Of a stretch of DNA of 64,000 nt, positions 45,665-55,254 are shown one piece after another (position 1 is the first letter of the stretch; each line of letters starts with the position of its first letter). A model generated the notes under the pieces. The model had not been told where the DNA came from. It did not search any database and saw nothing but the letters and a program-made list of their open reading frames with translations. Source of the stretch: Hyphomicrobiales bacterium (GTDB taxonomy: Bacteria > Pseudomonadota > Alphaproteobacteria > Rhizobiales > Rhizobiaceae); NCBI GenBank assembly GCA_900467745.1, contig UBQW01000011.1, forward strand, positions 1 through 64,000, read 5' to 3'. The position numbers and the translations under genes are program-made.

Positions 45665-46480
45665 TTATTTTCCAGCTCCGGCGACCTGATCGCCGTCGCG
45701 CGTGAGGTAGTAGGCTGCCAGGATCGGCAGGAAGGTGACGAGCACGACGACCATTGCGACCACATTGGTGACGGGGCGCTGGCGCGGGCGGATCAGTTCT
45801 TCCAGCATCCAGATCGGCAGCGTCGATTGCTGGCCGCCCGTAAAGGTGGTGACGATGACCTCGTCGAAGGAGAGCGCGAAGGCAAGCATGCCGCCGGCCA
45901 GAAGCGCCGTGCCGATATTCGGCAGGATGACATGGCGGAAGGTCTGGAAGCCATCGGCGCCGAGATCCATCGAGGCCTCGATCAGCGAGCCCTGGGTGCG
46001 GCGGAAGCGGGCGACGGCGTTGTTATAGACCACCACGACGCAGAAGGTGGCGTGGCCGAGCACGATCGTCCAGACCGAGAAGGGGATGTCGAACAGGCTG
46101 AAGGCCGAGCGCAGCGCAATGCCGGTGATGATGCCAGGCAACGCGATCGGCAGGATGACCAGCAGCGAGATCGCCTCGCGGCCGAAGAACTTCGTCTGGC
46201 TGACGGCGGCGGCGCAGAGCGTGCCGAGCACCAGCGCGATCGCGGTGGCGATGCAGGCGACCTGCACGGAAAGCCCAAGGGCGGCCCAGACATCCGGCCG
46301 GTTCCAGGCGATGCCAAACCACTGCAGCGTCAACCCCGGCGGCGGCCACTGGTAGCTCTTTTCCTCCGTCGTAAAGGCGTAGACGAAGATCAACAGGATC
46401 GGCAGGTGCAGGAAGAGCAGCCCGCCGGCGGCGGCGATCTTGAGCGCGATCGGCGCGCGTTGGCCACGGTCAGAGCGCAT
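45665..46480 (-). CDS. polyamine-type ABC transporter permease (YdcV/PotC-like)
   Basis: The 271-residue permease has six membrane segments and the EAA loop [14 protein letters not shown] near residue 185, typical of PotC-type subunits. The ATG at 46480 overlaps the end of the preceding permease gene by 11 bases, so both are translated together. It forms the importer with the upstream permease and ATPase. The aldehyde dehydrogenase gene follows after 52 bases. Confidence 0.92.
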   Translation of the reverse strand: MRSDRGQRAPIALKIAAAGGLLFLHLPILLIFVYAFTTEEKSYQWPPPGLTLQWFGIAWNRPDVWAALGLSVQVACIATAIALVLGTLCAAAVSQTKFFGREAISLLVILPIALPGIITGIALRSAFSLFDIPFSVWTIVLGHATFCVVVVYNNAVARFRRTQGSLIEASMDLGADGFQTFRHVILPNIGTALLAGGMLAFALSFDEVIVTTFTGGQQSTLPIWMLEELIRPRQRPVTNVVAMVVVLVTFLPILAAYYLTRDGDQVAGAGK

Positions 46481-47438
46481 CGAAAGCTCCCTGTTTCTTG
46501 GCCAGCCACAGATAGACGGCCATGATGACGATGGGGACGACGGAGAAGGCGGCGGCCAGCGGCACGTTCCCTGCCGTTCCCTGCTGCGCATAGACCGCCT
46601 GGCCGATGAAAAGGCGCGAGGAGCCGATGATCTGCGGGATGATGTAATCGCCCAGCGTCAGCGAGAAGGTGAAGATCGAGCCGGCGACGATGCCGGGCAG
46701 CGCCAGCGGAAAGAGCACGGTGCGGAAGGTCTGGCCCGGCGTGGCGCCGAGATCCGACGAAGCCTCGATCAGGTTGCCCTGCACGCGTTCGAGGGCTGCC
46801 TGCGTCGGCAAGATCATGTAGGGCAGCCAGACATAGACGAAGACGAGGAAGGTGCCGATATAGCTCACCGACAGCGAGTTGCCGCCGATGACGGGCAGCG
46901 CCAGCACGCCGTCGAGCAGCCAGGCCAGATGCAGCTTGGCGAAGAACCAGGTGAGGATGCCTTCCTTGGCGAGGATCAGCTTCCAGGCGTAGATCTTGAC
47001 GAGATAGCTCGACCAGAGCGGCAGCATGACGCCGAGATAGAAGAGCGCCTTCCATTTGCCCTTGGCGTAGCGGGCCGCATAATAGGCGATCGGGAAGGCG
47101 ACGACGGCAGAGGCGAGCGTCACCAGCGCCGCCATCAGCACCGTCCTGACGATGATGTCGAAATTGGTCGGCGACAGCAGCTGCGCATAGGTTGCCAGCG
47201 TGAACTCGTAGTTCACCAGGCCGGAGAAATCGTCGATCGAAAAGAAGCTCTGCAGCAGAAGCGCCAGGAGCGAGCCGATATAGATGATGCCGAGCCAGAG
47301 CAGCGGCGGCGTCAGCATCAGGAAGAGCAGCAGCTTGGGGCGGCGCCAGAACATGTCGGAGAGCCGGCCGAAGAAACCGCCGCGTCCGGGCAGGATCGAC
47401 GTCGCCGTCTCCTCGTGGGCGAGCGCGATCGCGGTCAT
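46470..47438 (-). CDS. polyamine-type ABC transporter permease (YdcU/PotB-like)
   Basis: The 322-residue permease has six membrane segments with the first at about residues 40-65, and the EAA loop [14 protein letters not shown] near residue 225. It fits PotB-type subunits. The ATG at 47438 overlaps the stop of the ATPase gene (47435) by four bases (ATGA), which sets the start against longer frames. Substrates of the group are putrescine, spermidine or related polyamines. Confidence 0.92.
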   Translation of the reverse strand: MTAIALAHEETATSILPGRGGFFGRLSDMFWRRPKLLLFLMLTPPLLWLGIIYIGSLLALLLQSFFSIDDFSGLVNYEFTLATYAQLLSPTNFDIIVRTVLMAALVTLASAVVAFPIAYYAARYAKGKWKALFYLGVMLPLWSSYLVKIYAWKLILAKEGILTWFFAKLHLAWLLDGVLALPVIGGNSLSVSYIGTFLVFVYVWLPYMILPTQAALERVQGNLIEASSDLGATPGQTFRTVLFPLALPGIVAGSIFTFSLTLGDYIIPQIIGSSRLFIGQAVYAQQGTAGNVPLAAAFSVVPIVIMAVYLWLAKKQGAFDAL

Positions 47439-48421
47439 GCGGCGTCGTCCATGTAGTGCACGTCGACGGGCTGCCACGACAGGCGGACATCGGCGCCGAC
47501 TTCGGGCACAGCAGCACCTGCCGGCAGCATGACGTGCAGGCGCGTGCCTCGGGCGGCGACGGTCAGCCGCGTTGCGGCGCCGAGGAAGCTGGCGTTCTCG
47601 ACACGGGATTCGACGCCGTCGCCGGTGAGGCGGATCGCCTCCGGGCGCAGGCTCGCCCAGCGCTTCTCGCCGCCAAGCGCGGTCATCAGATCGGGGGCGA
47701 TCACATTCGAGGAGCCGACGAAATCGGCGACGAAGCGGGTTTTCGGGCGGTTATAGATATCCTGCGGCGTGCCTTCCTGGACGATGCCGCCATCGTTGAA
47801 GACGGCGACGCGGTCGGCCATGGAGAGTGCTTCGCCCTGATCGTGGGTGACGAAGACGAAGGTGATGCCCAGCGCTCGCTGCAGACCCTTCAGCTCTTCC
47901 TGCATCTGCTCGCGCAGCTTCAGGTCCAGCGCGCCAAGCGGTTCGTCGAGCAGCAGCACGCGCGGCTTGTTGACCAGCGCCCGGGCGAGCGCCACGCGCT
48001 GCCGCTGGCCGCCTGACAGTTGCCCAGGCTTGCGGGCGCCGTAGCCGGGGAGTTTCACCAACTCCAGCGCCTGTTCGGCGGCCTTGGCGCGTTCCGCCTT
48101 GCCCACGCCCTTGACCATCAGCCCGTAGGCGACGTTGTCAAGGATGTTCAAGTGCGGGAAGAGTGCATAGTCTTGGAAGACGGTGTTGACGTTGCGCCTG
48201 TAGGGCGGCACGCCCTCGGCGGTTTCGCCGAAAATCTCGATATGCCCCGCCGTCGGCTGCTCGAAGCCGGCGATCAGGCGCAGGCAGGTGGTCTTGCCCG
48301 AACCCGACGGCCCCAACATGGCGAAGAACTCGCCCGGCGCGATCTCGAGATCGACGCCATCGACGGCGCGAACGGCTCCGAAATGGCGGGAGACCTTCTG
48401 GAAACGGACGGCGGGTGTCAT
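47435..48421 (-). CDS. polyamine-type ABC transporter ATP-binding protein (YdcT/PotA-like)
   Basis: The 328-residue ATPase has Walker A GPSGSGKTT, signature [14 protein letters not shown], Walker B LLLDEPLGALD and switch His in VTHDQGEAL. A TOBE-type domain (about 255-328) follows, as in PotA. The ATG at 48421 begins MTPAVRF, with GGAGCC upstream. The spacer of 257 bp to the binding-protein gene is filled by a RIME-like element. Confidence 0.93.
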   Translation of the reverse strand: MTPAVRFQKVSRHFGAVRAVDGVDLEIAPGEFFAMLGPSGSGKTTCLRLIAGFEQPTAGHIEIFGETAEGVPPYRRNVNTVFQDYALFPHLNILDNVAYGLMVKGVGKAERAKAAEQALELVKLPGYGARKPGQLSGGQRQRVALARALVNKPRVLLLDEPLGALDLKLREQMQEELKGLQRALGITFVFVTHDQGEALSMADRVAVFNDGGIVQEGTPQDIYNRPKTRFVADFVGSSNVIAPDLMTALGGEKRWASLRPEAIRLTGDGVESRVENASFLGAATRLTVAARGTRLHVMLPAGAAVPEVGADVRLSWQPVDVHYMDDAA

Positions 48422-48481
48422 TTTTGGGGCTCCTCGGGATTCGTAGTGTTTTGGTCGTCGGGGACGGTCGTGCCGTGTGGC

Positions 48482-48631
48482 ACCCCCCTCTGTCCTGCCG
48501 GACATCTCCCCCACAAGGGGGGAGATCGACTCGTGGCTTGCTCCCAGCCAAACAATGAGCGTGGGGCGAGCGGCTGCGCCCAGCCAATCTCCCCACCTGT
48601 GGGGGAGATGCCCGGCAGGGCAGAGGGGGGT
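48482..48631. repeat. RIME-like element inside the polyamine operon
   Basis: The 20-bp arms at 48482-48501 and 48612-48631 (ACCCCCCTCTGTCCTGCCGG and its inverse) match with one mismatch. Smaller ATCTCCCCC / GGGGGAGAT hairpins lie inside each arm. The 150-bp unit separates the binding-protein gene from the ATPase gene. Confidence 0.8.
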
Positions 48632-48678
48632 AACCCAGGCTCAGAGGCCGAGGCTAACGCCAGAGCTAAAGCTAAAGC

Positions 48679-49836
48679 CTACCGCCCGCCAATCACGCCA
48701 ATATAATCCGACACCCAGCGGTGATAGGGCACGCACTCGCCCTGTTCGCACTTGGCGGTGGGCGTGCGCCAGAACTTGATCTTGTCGAAGTGATCATAGC
48801 CGTTGGTGGCGCAACCGGTGTCGGTCATCAGTTCGTTGCCCTTGCAGGCCGCCGGAACCGAGGGGACGGCGCCGAACCAGGCGGCGGCGTCGCCCTGGAC
48901 CTTGGCGGACAGCGAATGCTCCATCCACATATAGGCGCAGTTCGGGTGCTCGCTGTCGGCATGCAGCATCGTCGTGTCAGCCCAGCCGGTGACCCCTTCC
49001 TCGGGGAAGGTGGAGGCGATCTTCTGCTTGTCCGCCTGCATCAGGTTGACCTGGAAGGGCCAGGAGCCGGAAGCGACGACGCCTTCGTTCTTGAAGTCGT
49101 CGATCTGGATCATCGCGTCATGCCAGTAGCGCGAGACGAGCTTGCGCTGGCCGCGCAGAAGGTCGAGGGCAGCCTTGTACTGGTCTTCGTTGAGCTCGTA
49201 GGGGTTCTTGATGTTGAGCTCCGGCTTGTGGGCCATGAGATAGAGGGCGGCGTCGGCGATATAGATCGGGCCGTCATAGGCCTGGACGCGGCCCTTGTTG
49301 GACTTGCCGTCGGGCAGCGTTTCTTCCTCGAAGACGACCTTCCAGCTCTTCGGCGCCTCGCCCTTGAATGCGTCGGTGTTGTACATCAGGACGTTCGGTC
49401 CCCAGAGATAGGGAACGCCGTAGTGGACGCCACCAACTGTATACCACGGCGCGTCCTGCAGGCGCTTGTCGACGTTCTTGAAGCTCGGGATGAGATCGGT
49501 GTTGATCGGCTGGACGCGCTTGCCGGCCACGAGGCGCAGCGACGCGTCGCCAGAGGCGGTGACGAGGTCGAAGCCGCCTTCGTTCATCAGCGACACCATT
49601 TCATCGGAGGTGGCAGCGGTCTTGACCGAAACCTTGCAGCCAGTTTCCTTTTCGAAGCCGGTGACCCAATCGTAATTCTTGTCGCTTTCGCCGCGCTCGA
49701 TATAGCCGGCCCAGGCCACGATGCTGACGGCGCCTTCGCCCTTGCCCAGTTCCTTCAGCGGCTCGGCAGCCACGACCTGCGTCACGAAGCTCAGGGTCGC
49801 AAGCGCAGCCGTGCACGATTTCAGAAGATATTTCAT
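48679..49836 (-). CDS. polyamine-type ABC substrate-binding protein (YdcS/PotD-like)
   Basis: The 385-residue periplasmic protein has a signal peptide (cleavage after VVAA, about residue 24) and the PotD/spermidine-putrescine-binding fold: WAGYIERGE near residue 42, GGFDLVTASGDAS near residue 92 and YGVPYLWGPN near 144. Extra Cys pairs near the C-terminus (CKGNELMTDTGC, CEQGEC) probably form disulfides. The ATG at 49836 has GGGAG upstream. Polyamine or GABA-like ligands are expected given patD in the operon. Confidence 0.9.
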   Translation of the reverse strand: MKYLLKSCTAALATLSFVTQVVAAEPLKELGKGEGAVSIVAWAGYIERGESDKNYDWVTGFEKETGCKVSVKTAATSDEMVSLMNEGGFDLVTASGDASLRLVAGKRVQPINTDLIPSFKNVDKRLQDAPWYTVGGVHYGVPYLWGPNVLMYNTDAFKGEAPKSWKVVFEEETLPDGKSNKGRVQAYDGPIYIADAALYLMAHKPELNIKNPYELNEDQYKAALDLLRGQRKLVSRYWHDAMIQIDDFKNEGVVASGSWPFQVNLMQADKQKIASTFPEEGVTGWADTTMLHADSEHPNCAYMWMEHSLSAKVQGDAAAWFGAVPSVPAACKGNELMTDTGCATNGYDHFDKIKFWRTPTAKCEQGECVPYHRWVSDYIGVIGGR

Positions 49837-49969
49837 CTGATGTCTCCCGGTTTTGGTGCCACTTCGTGGCGTTTTGTTCCCGGCAGAAAAGGTGACGCGA
49901 AAAAGCCGCTTTCGCAAATTCATTTATCAGAATGGCGATATCGGAATTTCCGATAGGTGGACTATCGTC

Positions 49970-50878
49970 CTAGCGCGGCCGCCCGCTTCTCATAGCCTCT
50001 GCGATGCCCACAAAGTCCCTTGCGGCCTGCGGCAGGCTGGAACCCTTGCGCCAGACCATGCCGACCTGCACGACCGGAAGCGAGCCCGAGACATCGCGGC
50101 TTTCGATACGGTCGCCTTCCAGCGACCATGGGCGGTAGACGAGATCGGGCAGCAGCGCCACGCCGGCGCCTGTCGCGACCAGGCTGCGCACCGCCTCGAC
50201 GGAGCGGGTGCGGAAAGCGACGTGCGGGCGGGCGCCGAGCGCCGACAAGAGCTTGCCGGTGTTTTCCTCGATTTCGTCGACGGTCAACATGATCAGCGGT
50301 TCGCGGGCGATGTCGGCGATCGAGATGATGTCGGCGGAAACAAGCGGGTGGCCCATGGGCAGCCAGAGGCGATAGGGCGAGGTTTCCAGGATTTCGGCCT
50401 GCAGCGCCATGCGGTCGCGCAGGTTGGAGATGACCATGACCGCGACATCGAGCTCGCCGCCGACAAGCAGATGTTCCAGATAGCCGCCATTGTCCTCGAT
50501 CGCCGAGACATCGACGCCGGGGCAGGCGCGGCGATAGCGAGCGAGAAGGTCGGAGAGCACGTAGCCGGCGACCAGCGAGGTGACGCCGATGTTGAGCGTG
50601 CCCGAGGGCTGGTTGCTGTTGCCGGAAAAGCTGGCGCGGGCATCGGAGACGCTGGCGAGAATCTTGGTGGCATGGCGCAGGAACTGGTGGCCGTTGTGCG
50701 TGATCGTCAGCCCGCGCGGATGGCGGTCGAAGAGCTCGACGCCGAGGTCGGTCTCCAGCTCCTTCAGCGCTTCCGTAACCGAGGATTGCGAGATCGACAG
50801 GTTCTGCGCGGCCCGCGTGATCGAGCCCTGCTCGGCCACTGCGATGAAGTATTGAATCTGGCGAAGCGTGAAGGCCAT
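49970..50878 (-). CDS. LysR family transcriptional regulator
   Basis: The 302-residue protein has a LysR helix-turn-helix (about 1-60; GSITRAAQNLSISQSSVTEALKE region near 18-40) and a type-2 periplasmic-binding-like sensor domain (about 90-295). It is transcribed in the same direction as the polyamine-type operon with 133 bases between, an unusual arrangement because LysR genes are often divergent. It may control that operon; the ligand is unknown. Confidence 0.9.
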   Translation of the reverse strand: MAFTLRQIQYFIAVAEQGSITRAAQNLSISQSSVTEALKELETDLGVELFDRHPRGLTITHNGHQFLRHATKILASVSDARASFSGNSNQPSGTLNIGVTSLVAGYVLSDLLARYRRACPGVDVSAIEDNGGYLEHLLVGGELDVAVMVISNLRDRMALQAEILETSPYRLWLPMGHPLVSADIISIADIAREPLIMLTVDEIEENTGKLLSALGARPHVAFRTRSVEAVRSLVATGAGVALLPDLVYRPWSLEGDRIESRDVSGSLPVVQVGMVWRKGSSLPQAARDFVGIAEAMRSGRPR

Positions 50879-51056
50879 GGCATGTTAGAGCATGGCGCCC
50901 GAGGCCATTGCAAGCGTGCACCAGCTGGACCTTTTTTGGGATAAGTCTCTTTGTGGCACAAACTTCTTGCCCGCATTTAAGTATTCCGAAACGTCATTTC
51001 TCTAGCGTCCACACCAGTTTATTGCGTTGGAGTGACTTGATGGCGGAGCAGTTGGC

Positions 51057-51767
51057 GTGAAGGCCTTACTGCGCATCTTCCGGCCTTCCCGGAAATTGGT
51101 GCTGATCATCGGCGGAATTGCCCTTCTCGGGGGCGTTTCCGGCGGCGCAGCGCTGTATATCGGCAAGGACACCCTGCTCGGTCCTCCCGCGGAGACCGTG
51201 AACGGCGCCGCGTGCACCGACGTCAATCTCGTCACCATCAAGAAGCAGAAGCGGGTCTGGATTCGCAAGTATATCAAGACCGAGCCGACCGACGGCATGA
51301 CCCGCGTCAAGACGGCGCTTAGGGTAGCAAAAGCCGTCTACGACGCGCAGAAGCCGGATCTGGTTCAGGTCGTGGTTCTCGATGCCAACGGACCGACGCT
51401 GCGCTCTGATATTCGCGGCCGGGCGATCGGCGCCGACGTCGTCTATATCCCGCATCCCGATCCGATCGTCGAAAGCATCGAGGGCAACAAGACCTACACC
51501 GCCCGCTACTACGACGGCACGGCGGCGGCCAACGGCCTGTTCTTCGGCGAACGCGTCGACCTGCCCGAGGACGAGATCACCACGCTCAACGCATCCTTCA
51601 AGGATGTGTCCGACTGTATCGACCCGATCGCGGTTGCCGCGACCGAGGGCGGCGAGGGCAAGCCGGCCGCCAAGGGCGAAGGCGCGAAGCCGGCCGAGGG
51701 AGGACACGGCGCTGCACCGGCCGAAGGTGAGGCAGCCCCGGCGGCGGCGCCTTCAGGCGGGCATTGA
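51057..51767 (+). CDS. membrane-anchored hypothetical protein with Ala/Gly/Pro-rich tail
   Basis: The 236-residue protein has one membrane helix (about 13-35), then a periplasmic-side domain with two Cys (AACTD near 53 and DCIDP near 186) and a C-terminal low-complexity tail of about 45 residues rich in Ala, Gly, Glu and Pro. The GTG at 51057 follows GCGGAG by about nine bases. I do not recognise a family; similar single-pass hypotheticals occur in Rhizobiales. It is divergent from the LysR gene and converges on lysS. Confidence 0.72.
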   Translation: MKALLRIFRPSRKLVLIIGGIALLGGVSGGAALYIGKDTLLGPPAETVNGAACTDVNLVTIKKQKRVWIRKYIKTEPTDGMTRVKTALRVAKAVYDAQKPDLVQVVVLDANGPTLRSDIRGRAIGADVVYIPHPDPIVESIEGNKTYTARYYDGTAAANGLFFGERVDLPEDEITTLNASFKDVSDCIDPIAVAATEGGEGKPAAKGEGAKPAEGGHGAAPAEGEAAPAAAPSGGH

Positions 51768-51849
51768 TTGATTGGTTGGTCGGCGGGGTTTCCCCGTCTG
51801 ACAACGGCCAATAACGCGTCGGTATCTCGTTAGCGGAAACACAAAAAAA

Positions 51850-51880
51850 GGCGGCCAACCCTTTCGGGTTGCCGCCTTTT
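51850..51880. terminator. bidirectional terminator between the hypothetical gene and lysS
   Basis: An 11-bp stem with one bulged C (GGCGGC-AACCC / GGGTT-GCCGCC) and loop TTTC lies between seven A bases on the left and TTTT on the right. It can serve both convergent genes. Confidence 0.85.
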
Positions 51881-51899
51881 CTTGTGTCCGTAACCGATC

Positions 51900-53399
51900 T
51901 CAGTCAGCCTTGGCCTTGCGGGCCGGGAAGAGGATGACGTCGCGGATCGAGGGGGCGTTGGTCAAGAGCATGGTCAGGCGGTCGACGCCGATGCCGAGGC
52001 CGCCGGCGGGCGGCATGCCCTGGTCGATGGCGTCAAGGAATTCGTCGTCCAGCTGCTTGTCTTTTTCGCCGCGGGCATGGGCCTGCTCGAGCTGCTCGAC
52101 CATGCGGCGACGCTGTTCTTCCGGATCGTTGAGTTCCGAGAAGGCGTTGCCCAGTTCCCAGGCGTTGCAATAGGTCTCGAAACGCTCGACGAGGCGCGGC
52201 TCGCCCGGCACTTCCTTGGCGAAGGGCGAGATGTCCTTCGGGAAGTGGGTGACGTGGCTCGGCTGGATCAGCGTGCCCTCGACCTTCTCCTCGAAGATAA
52301 AGGCGAGGCATTCACCCCAGGTCCAGTCCTTCTCGACCTCGAAGCCGGCGGCCTTGGCGGCAGTGCGGGCTTCCTCGTCGGTCTTCATGGCGAGGAAGTC
52401 GATGCCGGTCGCTTCCTTGACGGCGTCAGGCATGGGGACGCGCTTGAACGGGCCCTTGAAGGAGATCTCCTTGTCGCCGAAGGGGAATTCGGTGGTGCCG
52501 TGCACCTGCAGCGCCAGCTTTTCGAACAGGCGCTCGACGAGGTCCATGATGTCCTCGTAATCGGCATAGGCCCAGTAGCACTCCATCATGGTGAACTCGG
52601 GATTGTGCCTTGTGGAGACGCCTTCGTTGCGGAAGTTGCGGTTGATCTCGAATACCTTGTCGGTCAGGCCCGAGACCAGCGTGCGCTTCAGGAAGAGCTC
52701 GGGCGCGATGCGCAGGTACATGTCCTGCTTCAGCGTGTTGTGGTGCGTCTTGAACGGATCGGCCGTGGCGCCGCCATAGACGGAGTGCAGCATCGGCGTC
52801 TCGACTTCCATGAAGCCGTCGTCTTCCATGAAGCGGCGGATGCCGGAGAGGATCTTCGAGCGCTGCTGGAAGCGGAGCTTGGATTCGTCGTTGCTCATGA
52901 TGTCGAGGTGGCGCTTGCGATAGCGGATCTCGATATCGGCGATGCCGTTCCACTTCTCCGGCATGGGGAGAAGCGACTTGGTGAGCATGGTGATCTCTTG
53001 CGCGTTGATCGACAGCTCGCCGCGCTTGGTGCGACGCACGGTGCCGGTCACGCCGATGATGTCGCCGATGTCGATCATGGCGAGCATCTCGCGGGCTGCC
53101 TCGGGCGTCACGTCCTTGTGGCTGAAGATCTGGATCTTGCCGCCGGCGTCATGGATATCCATGAACATGCCGGAGTTGCGCGAGGAATAGACGCGGCCGG
53201 CGACGGTGACGACGTCAGTCGTCTCGATGTCGGATTCCAGATCCTTGTACTTCTCGGCCAGCTCGGCATTGGTGATGGTGCGGTGGAAATGCGCCGGATA
53301 GACGTCGCCGATCTTTTCGCGCAGCAGCTTCAGCTTCTGGGCGCGAACCTCAGTCGCGTCGGAGGAGAGGGTGGCGGTTTCGGTCTTGTTCTCGGACAT
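51900..53399 (-). CDS. lysS: lysine--tRNA ligase, class II
   Basis: The 499-residue class II enzyme charges tRNA-Lys. The OB-fold anticodon domain covers about 50-150; the catalytic core follows with motif 1 near MEVETPMLHSV, motif 2 NFRNEGVSTRHNPEF and motif 3 GIGVDRLTMLLT near the C-terminus. Length matches bacterial LysRS. It is separated from gltX by a RIME-like element. Confidence 0.97.
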   Translation of the reverse strand: MSENKTETATLSSDATEVRAQKLKLLREKIGDVYPAHFHRTITNAELAEKYKDLESDIETTDVVTVAGRVYSSRNSGMFMDIHDAGGKIQIFSHKDVTPEAAREMLAMIDIGDIIGVTGTVRRTKRGELSINAQEITMLTKSLLPMPEKWNGIADIEIRYRKRHLDIMSNDESKLRFQQRSKILSGIRRFMEDDGFMEVETPMLHSVYGGATADPFKTHHNTLKQDMYLRIAPELFLKRTLVSGLTDKVFEINRNFRNEGVSTRHNPEFTMMECYWAYADYEDIMDLVERLFEKLALQVHGTTEFPFGDKEISFKGPFKRVPMPDAVKEATGIDFLAMKTDEEARTAAKAAGFEVEKDWTWGECLAFIFEEKVEGTLIQPSHVTHFPKDISPFAKEVPGEPRLVERFETYCNAWELGNAFSELNDPEEQRRRMVEQLEQAHARGEKDKQLDDEFLDAIDQGMPPAGGLGIGVDRLTMLLTNAPSIRDVILFPARKAKAD

Positions 53400-53455
53400 A
53401 TGTTCGACCTCTTTGGCGGCACTGCCGCAGATATAATTCTTAACTCGGAGCCTGT

Positions 53456-53562
53456 GGCCCCCTCATCCGGCTGCCGCCACCTTCTCCCCGCTGGGGAGAA
53501 GAGACTCGGAGCTGGCGGCTCGCTCCCCCTCTCCCCTCGGGGAGAGGGTAGGGTGAGGGGGC
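53456..53562. repeat. RIME-like element between gltX and lysS
   Basis: Outer arms GGCCCCCTCATCC and GGGTGAGGGGGC are inverted copies with one mismatch over 12 bp, enclosing smaller hairpins (CTTCTCCCC / GGGGAGAAG and CTCTCCCC / GGGGAGAG). It shares the outer arm and first inner hairpin with the element at 17122-17249. Confidence 0.78.
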
Positions 53563-53579
53563 TCCGCGCCCTTGGCTTA

Positions 53580-55034
53580 CTATTTCGGTCCCACCAGCGA
53601 GGCCACGGCCTGGGCGGCCAGTTTCAGGCGCTGGCGGACGACCGAGCGGCCGAGGATGGCCATACTGTCAAACAGCGGCAGCGAGCGCGACGAGCCGGAG
53701 ACGGCGACGAAGAGCGGGGCGACGATGACCTTGAGCTTCTTGCCCATGCGGTCGCCGATGGCGCGGAGTTCCGCTTCGATGGATTCGACGTTCCACTCGA
53801 GGATCTTTTCCAGATCCGGCTGCACCGTGTTCAGGATCTCGAGGATCTCTTCCGGCGGCGACTTGATCTTGGCGAAGGCGGACGGATCGAGGTTGAGGTC
53901 CGACTTCAGGAGGAAGCCCATCAACTCCGGCAGTTCGCCGAGCTTGGAGATGCGCGACTGCGACAGCGCCATGCCGGCCTTCAGGCGGTCGTTTTCCATC
54001 GCCCAGGTGAGAACGCGGCTCTGGAACTCTTCTTCCGACATCTTTTCGCGGATCCACCGGCCGTTCAGCCAGTCGAGCTTCTGGATGTCGAAGATGGCGC
54101 CGGCCTTGGAGAGGTTTTCCGGGTCGAACTTGCCCGCCAGTTCCTCGATGTCGAGCAGTTCCTCGCCTTCGGCGATCTGCACGAAGAACAGGCCGAGGAA
54201 GTTCATCAGCGCTTCCGGGATATAGCCCAGCGCGGAGTAATAGGAGATCGAGGTCGGGTTCTTGCGCTTCGATAGCTTCGACTTGTCGGCATTTCTCATC
54301 AGCGAGAGATGCATGAACACCGGCTGTTCCCACTCGAAGTAGCGATAGAGCAGGATGTGCTTCGGCACCGATGCCAGCCACTCCTCGCCGCGGGCGACGT
54401 GGGTAATCTTCATCAGATGGTCGTCGATGACGTTGGCCATGTGATAGGTCGGCATGCCGTCGCCCTTGATCAGGACCTGCATGTCGACCGAATCCCACGG
54501 GATCGAGACGTCACCGTAGACGCCGTCGGTGAAGTCGCAGGAGCCCTCGGTAGGGATCTTCATGCGGATGACGGAGCTTTCGCCGGATGCGAGCTTGGCG
54601 GAGACTTCCTCGGCGGAATACTTCAGGCAGAGACCGTCATACTTCGGCGGCTTGCCGGAGGCGCGCTGGGCCTCGCGCATTTCGGTCAGGCGCTCGGGCG
54701 TGCAGAAGCAGCGGAAGGCATGGCCCTTGTCCAGCAGTTCCTGGGCGTAGGGCTGGTACATCTCCTTGCGGTCGGACTGGCGATAAGGGCCGTAGGGGCC
54801 GCCGATATCGGGGCCTTCCGACCATTCCAGGCCGCACCACTTCAGCGCGTCGAGCACCTTCGTTTCGAATTCGGGCGTCGAGCGCGTGGCATCGGTGTCT
54901 TCGATACGCAGGATGAACTCGCCGCCGTGCTTCTTGGCGAAGAGATAGTTGAAGAGTGCGATGTATGCGGTGCCGACATGCGGCTCGCCGGTTGGCGAGG
55001 GAGCAATGCGGACGCGGACGCCGGAAGCTGTCAT
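53580..55034 (-). CDS. gltX: glutamate--tRNA ligase, class I
   Basis: The 484-residue class I enzyme carries the HIGH-type signature PSPTGEPHVGT (residues 12-22) and KMSKS-type KSKLSKRK (near 250). The C-terminal alpha-helical anticodon-binding part covers about 320-484. Rhizobia often carry two gltX paralogs, one of which may be non-discriminating; which paralog this is cannot be said from one window. Confidence 0.96.
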   Translation of the reverse strand: MTASGVRVRIAPSPTGEPHVGTAYIALFNYLFAKKHGGEFILRIEDTDATRSTPEFETKVLDALKWCGLEWSEGPDIGGPYGPYRQSDRKEMYQPYAQELLDKGHAFRCFCTPERLTEMREAQRASGKPPKYDGLCLKYSAEEVSAKLASGESSVIRMKIPTEGSCDFTDGVYGDVSIPWDSVDMQVLIKGDGMPTYHMANVIDDHLMKITHVARGEEWLASVPKHILLYRYFEWEQPVFMHLSLMRNADKSKLSKRKNPTSISYYSALGYIPEALMNFLGLFFVQIAEGEELLDIEELAGKFDPENLSKAGAIFDIQKLDWLNGRWIREKMSEEEFQSRVLTWAMENDRLKAGMALSQSRISKLGELPELMGFLLKSDLNLDPSAFAKIKSPPEEILEILNTVQPDLEKILEWNVESIEAELRAIGDRMGKKLKVIVAPLFVAVSGSSRSLPLFDSMAILGRSVVRQRLKLAAQAVASLVGPK

Positions 55035-55209
55035 TTTATGTGCCCGTCAAATAAATGCCGGACGGCTTTCTGAGGGAAAGCAACGCTCGGCCTGAAGAAT
55101 GCAGATAACTGGATCAGGAAACCGGCCGGAAAAGGGCATTTCGCCCGCTTGCCCGGCCAATTGTCCGTTTGGCTGGCTTTAAGGCCATATTCGGCTGCAG
55201 ACGTCAAGG

Positions 55210-55239
55210 AAAATGCCGCCCGCCCGATGCCGGCGGCAT
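55210..55239 (-). terminator. intrinsic terminator of the SLC13 gene
   Basis: Minus-strand ATGCCGCC / GGCGGCAT arms (8 bp) close an 11-base loop and are followed by TTTT. It lies 16 bases past the SLC13 stop. The rest of the 55035-55254 spacer shows no feature I can support. Confidence 0.72.
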
Positions 55240-55254
55240 CCCTCAAGTGCCTTC

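Noticed and set aside
52077..54275. A 732-codon plus-strand frame across lysS and gltX
   Set aside because: Antisense shadow of two conserved tRNA ligase genes and it crosses a RIME-like element.
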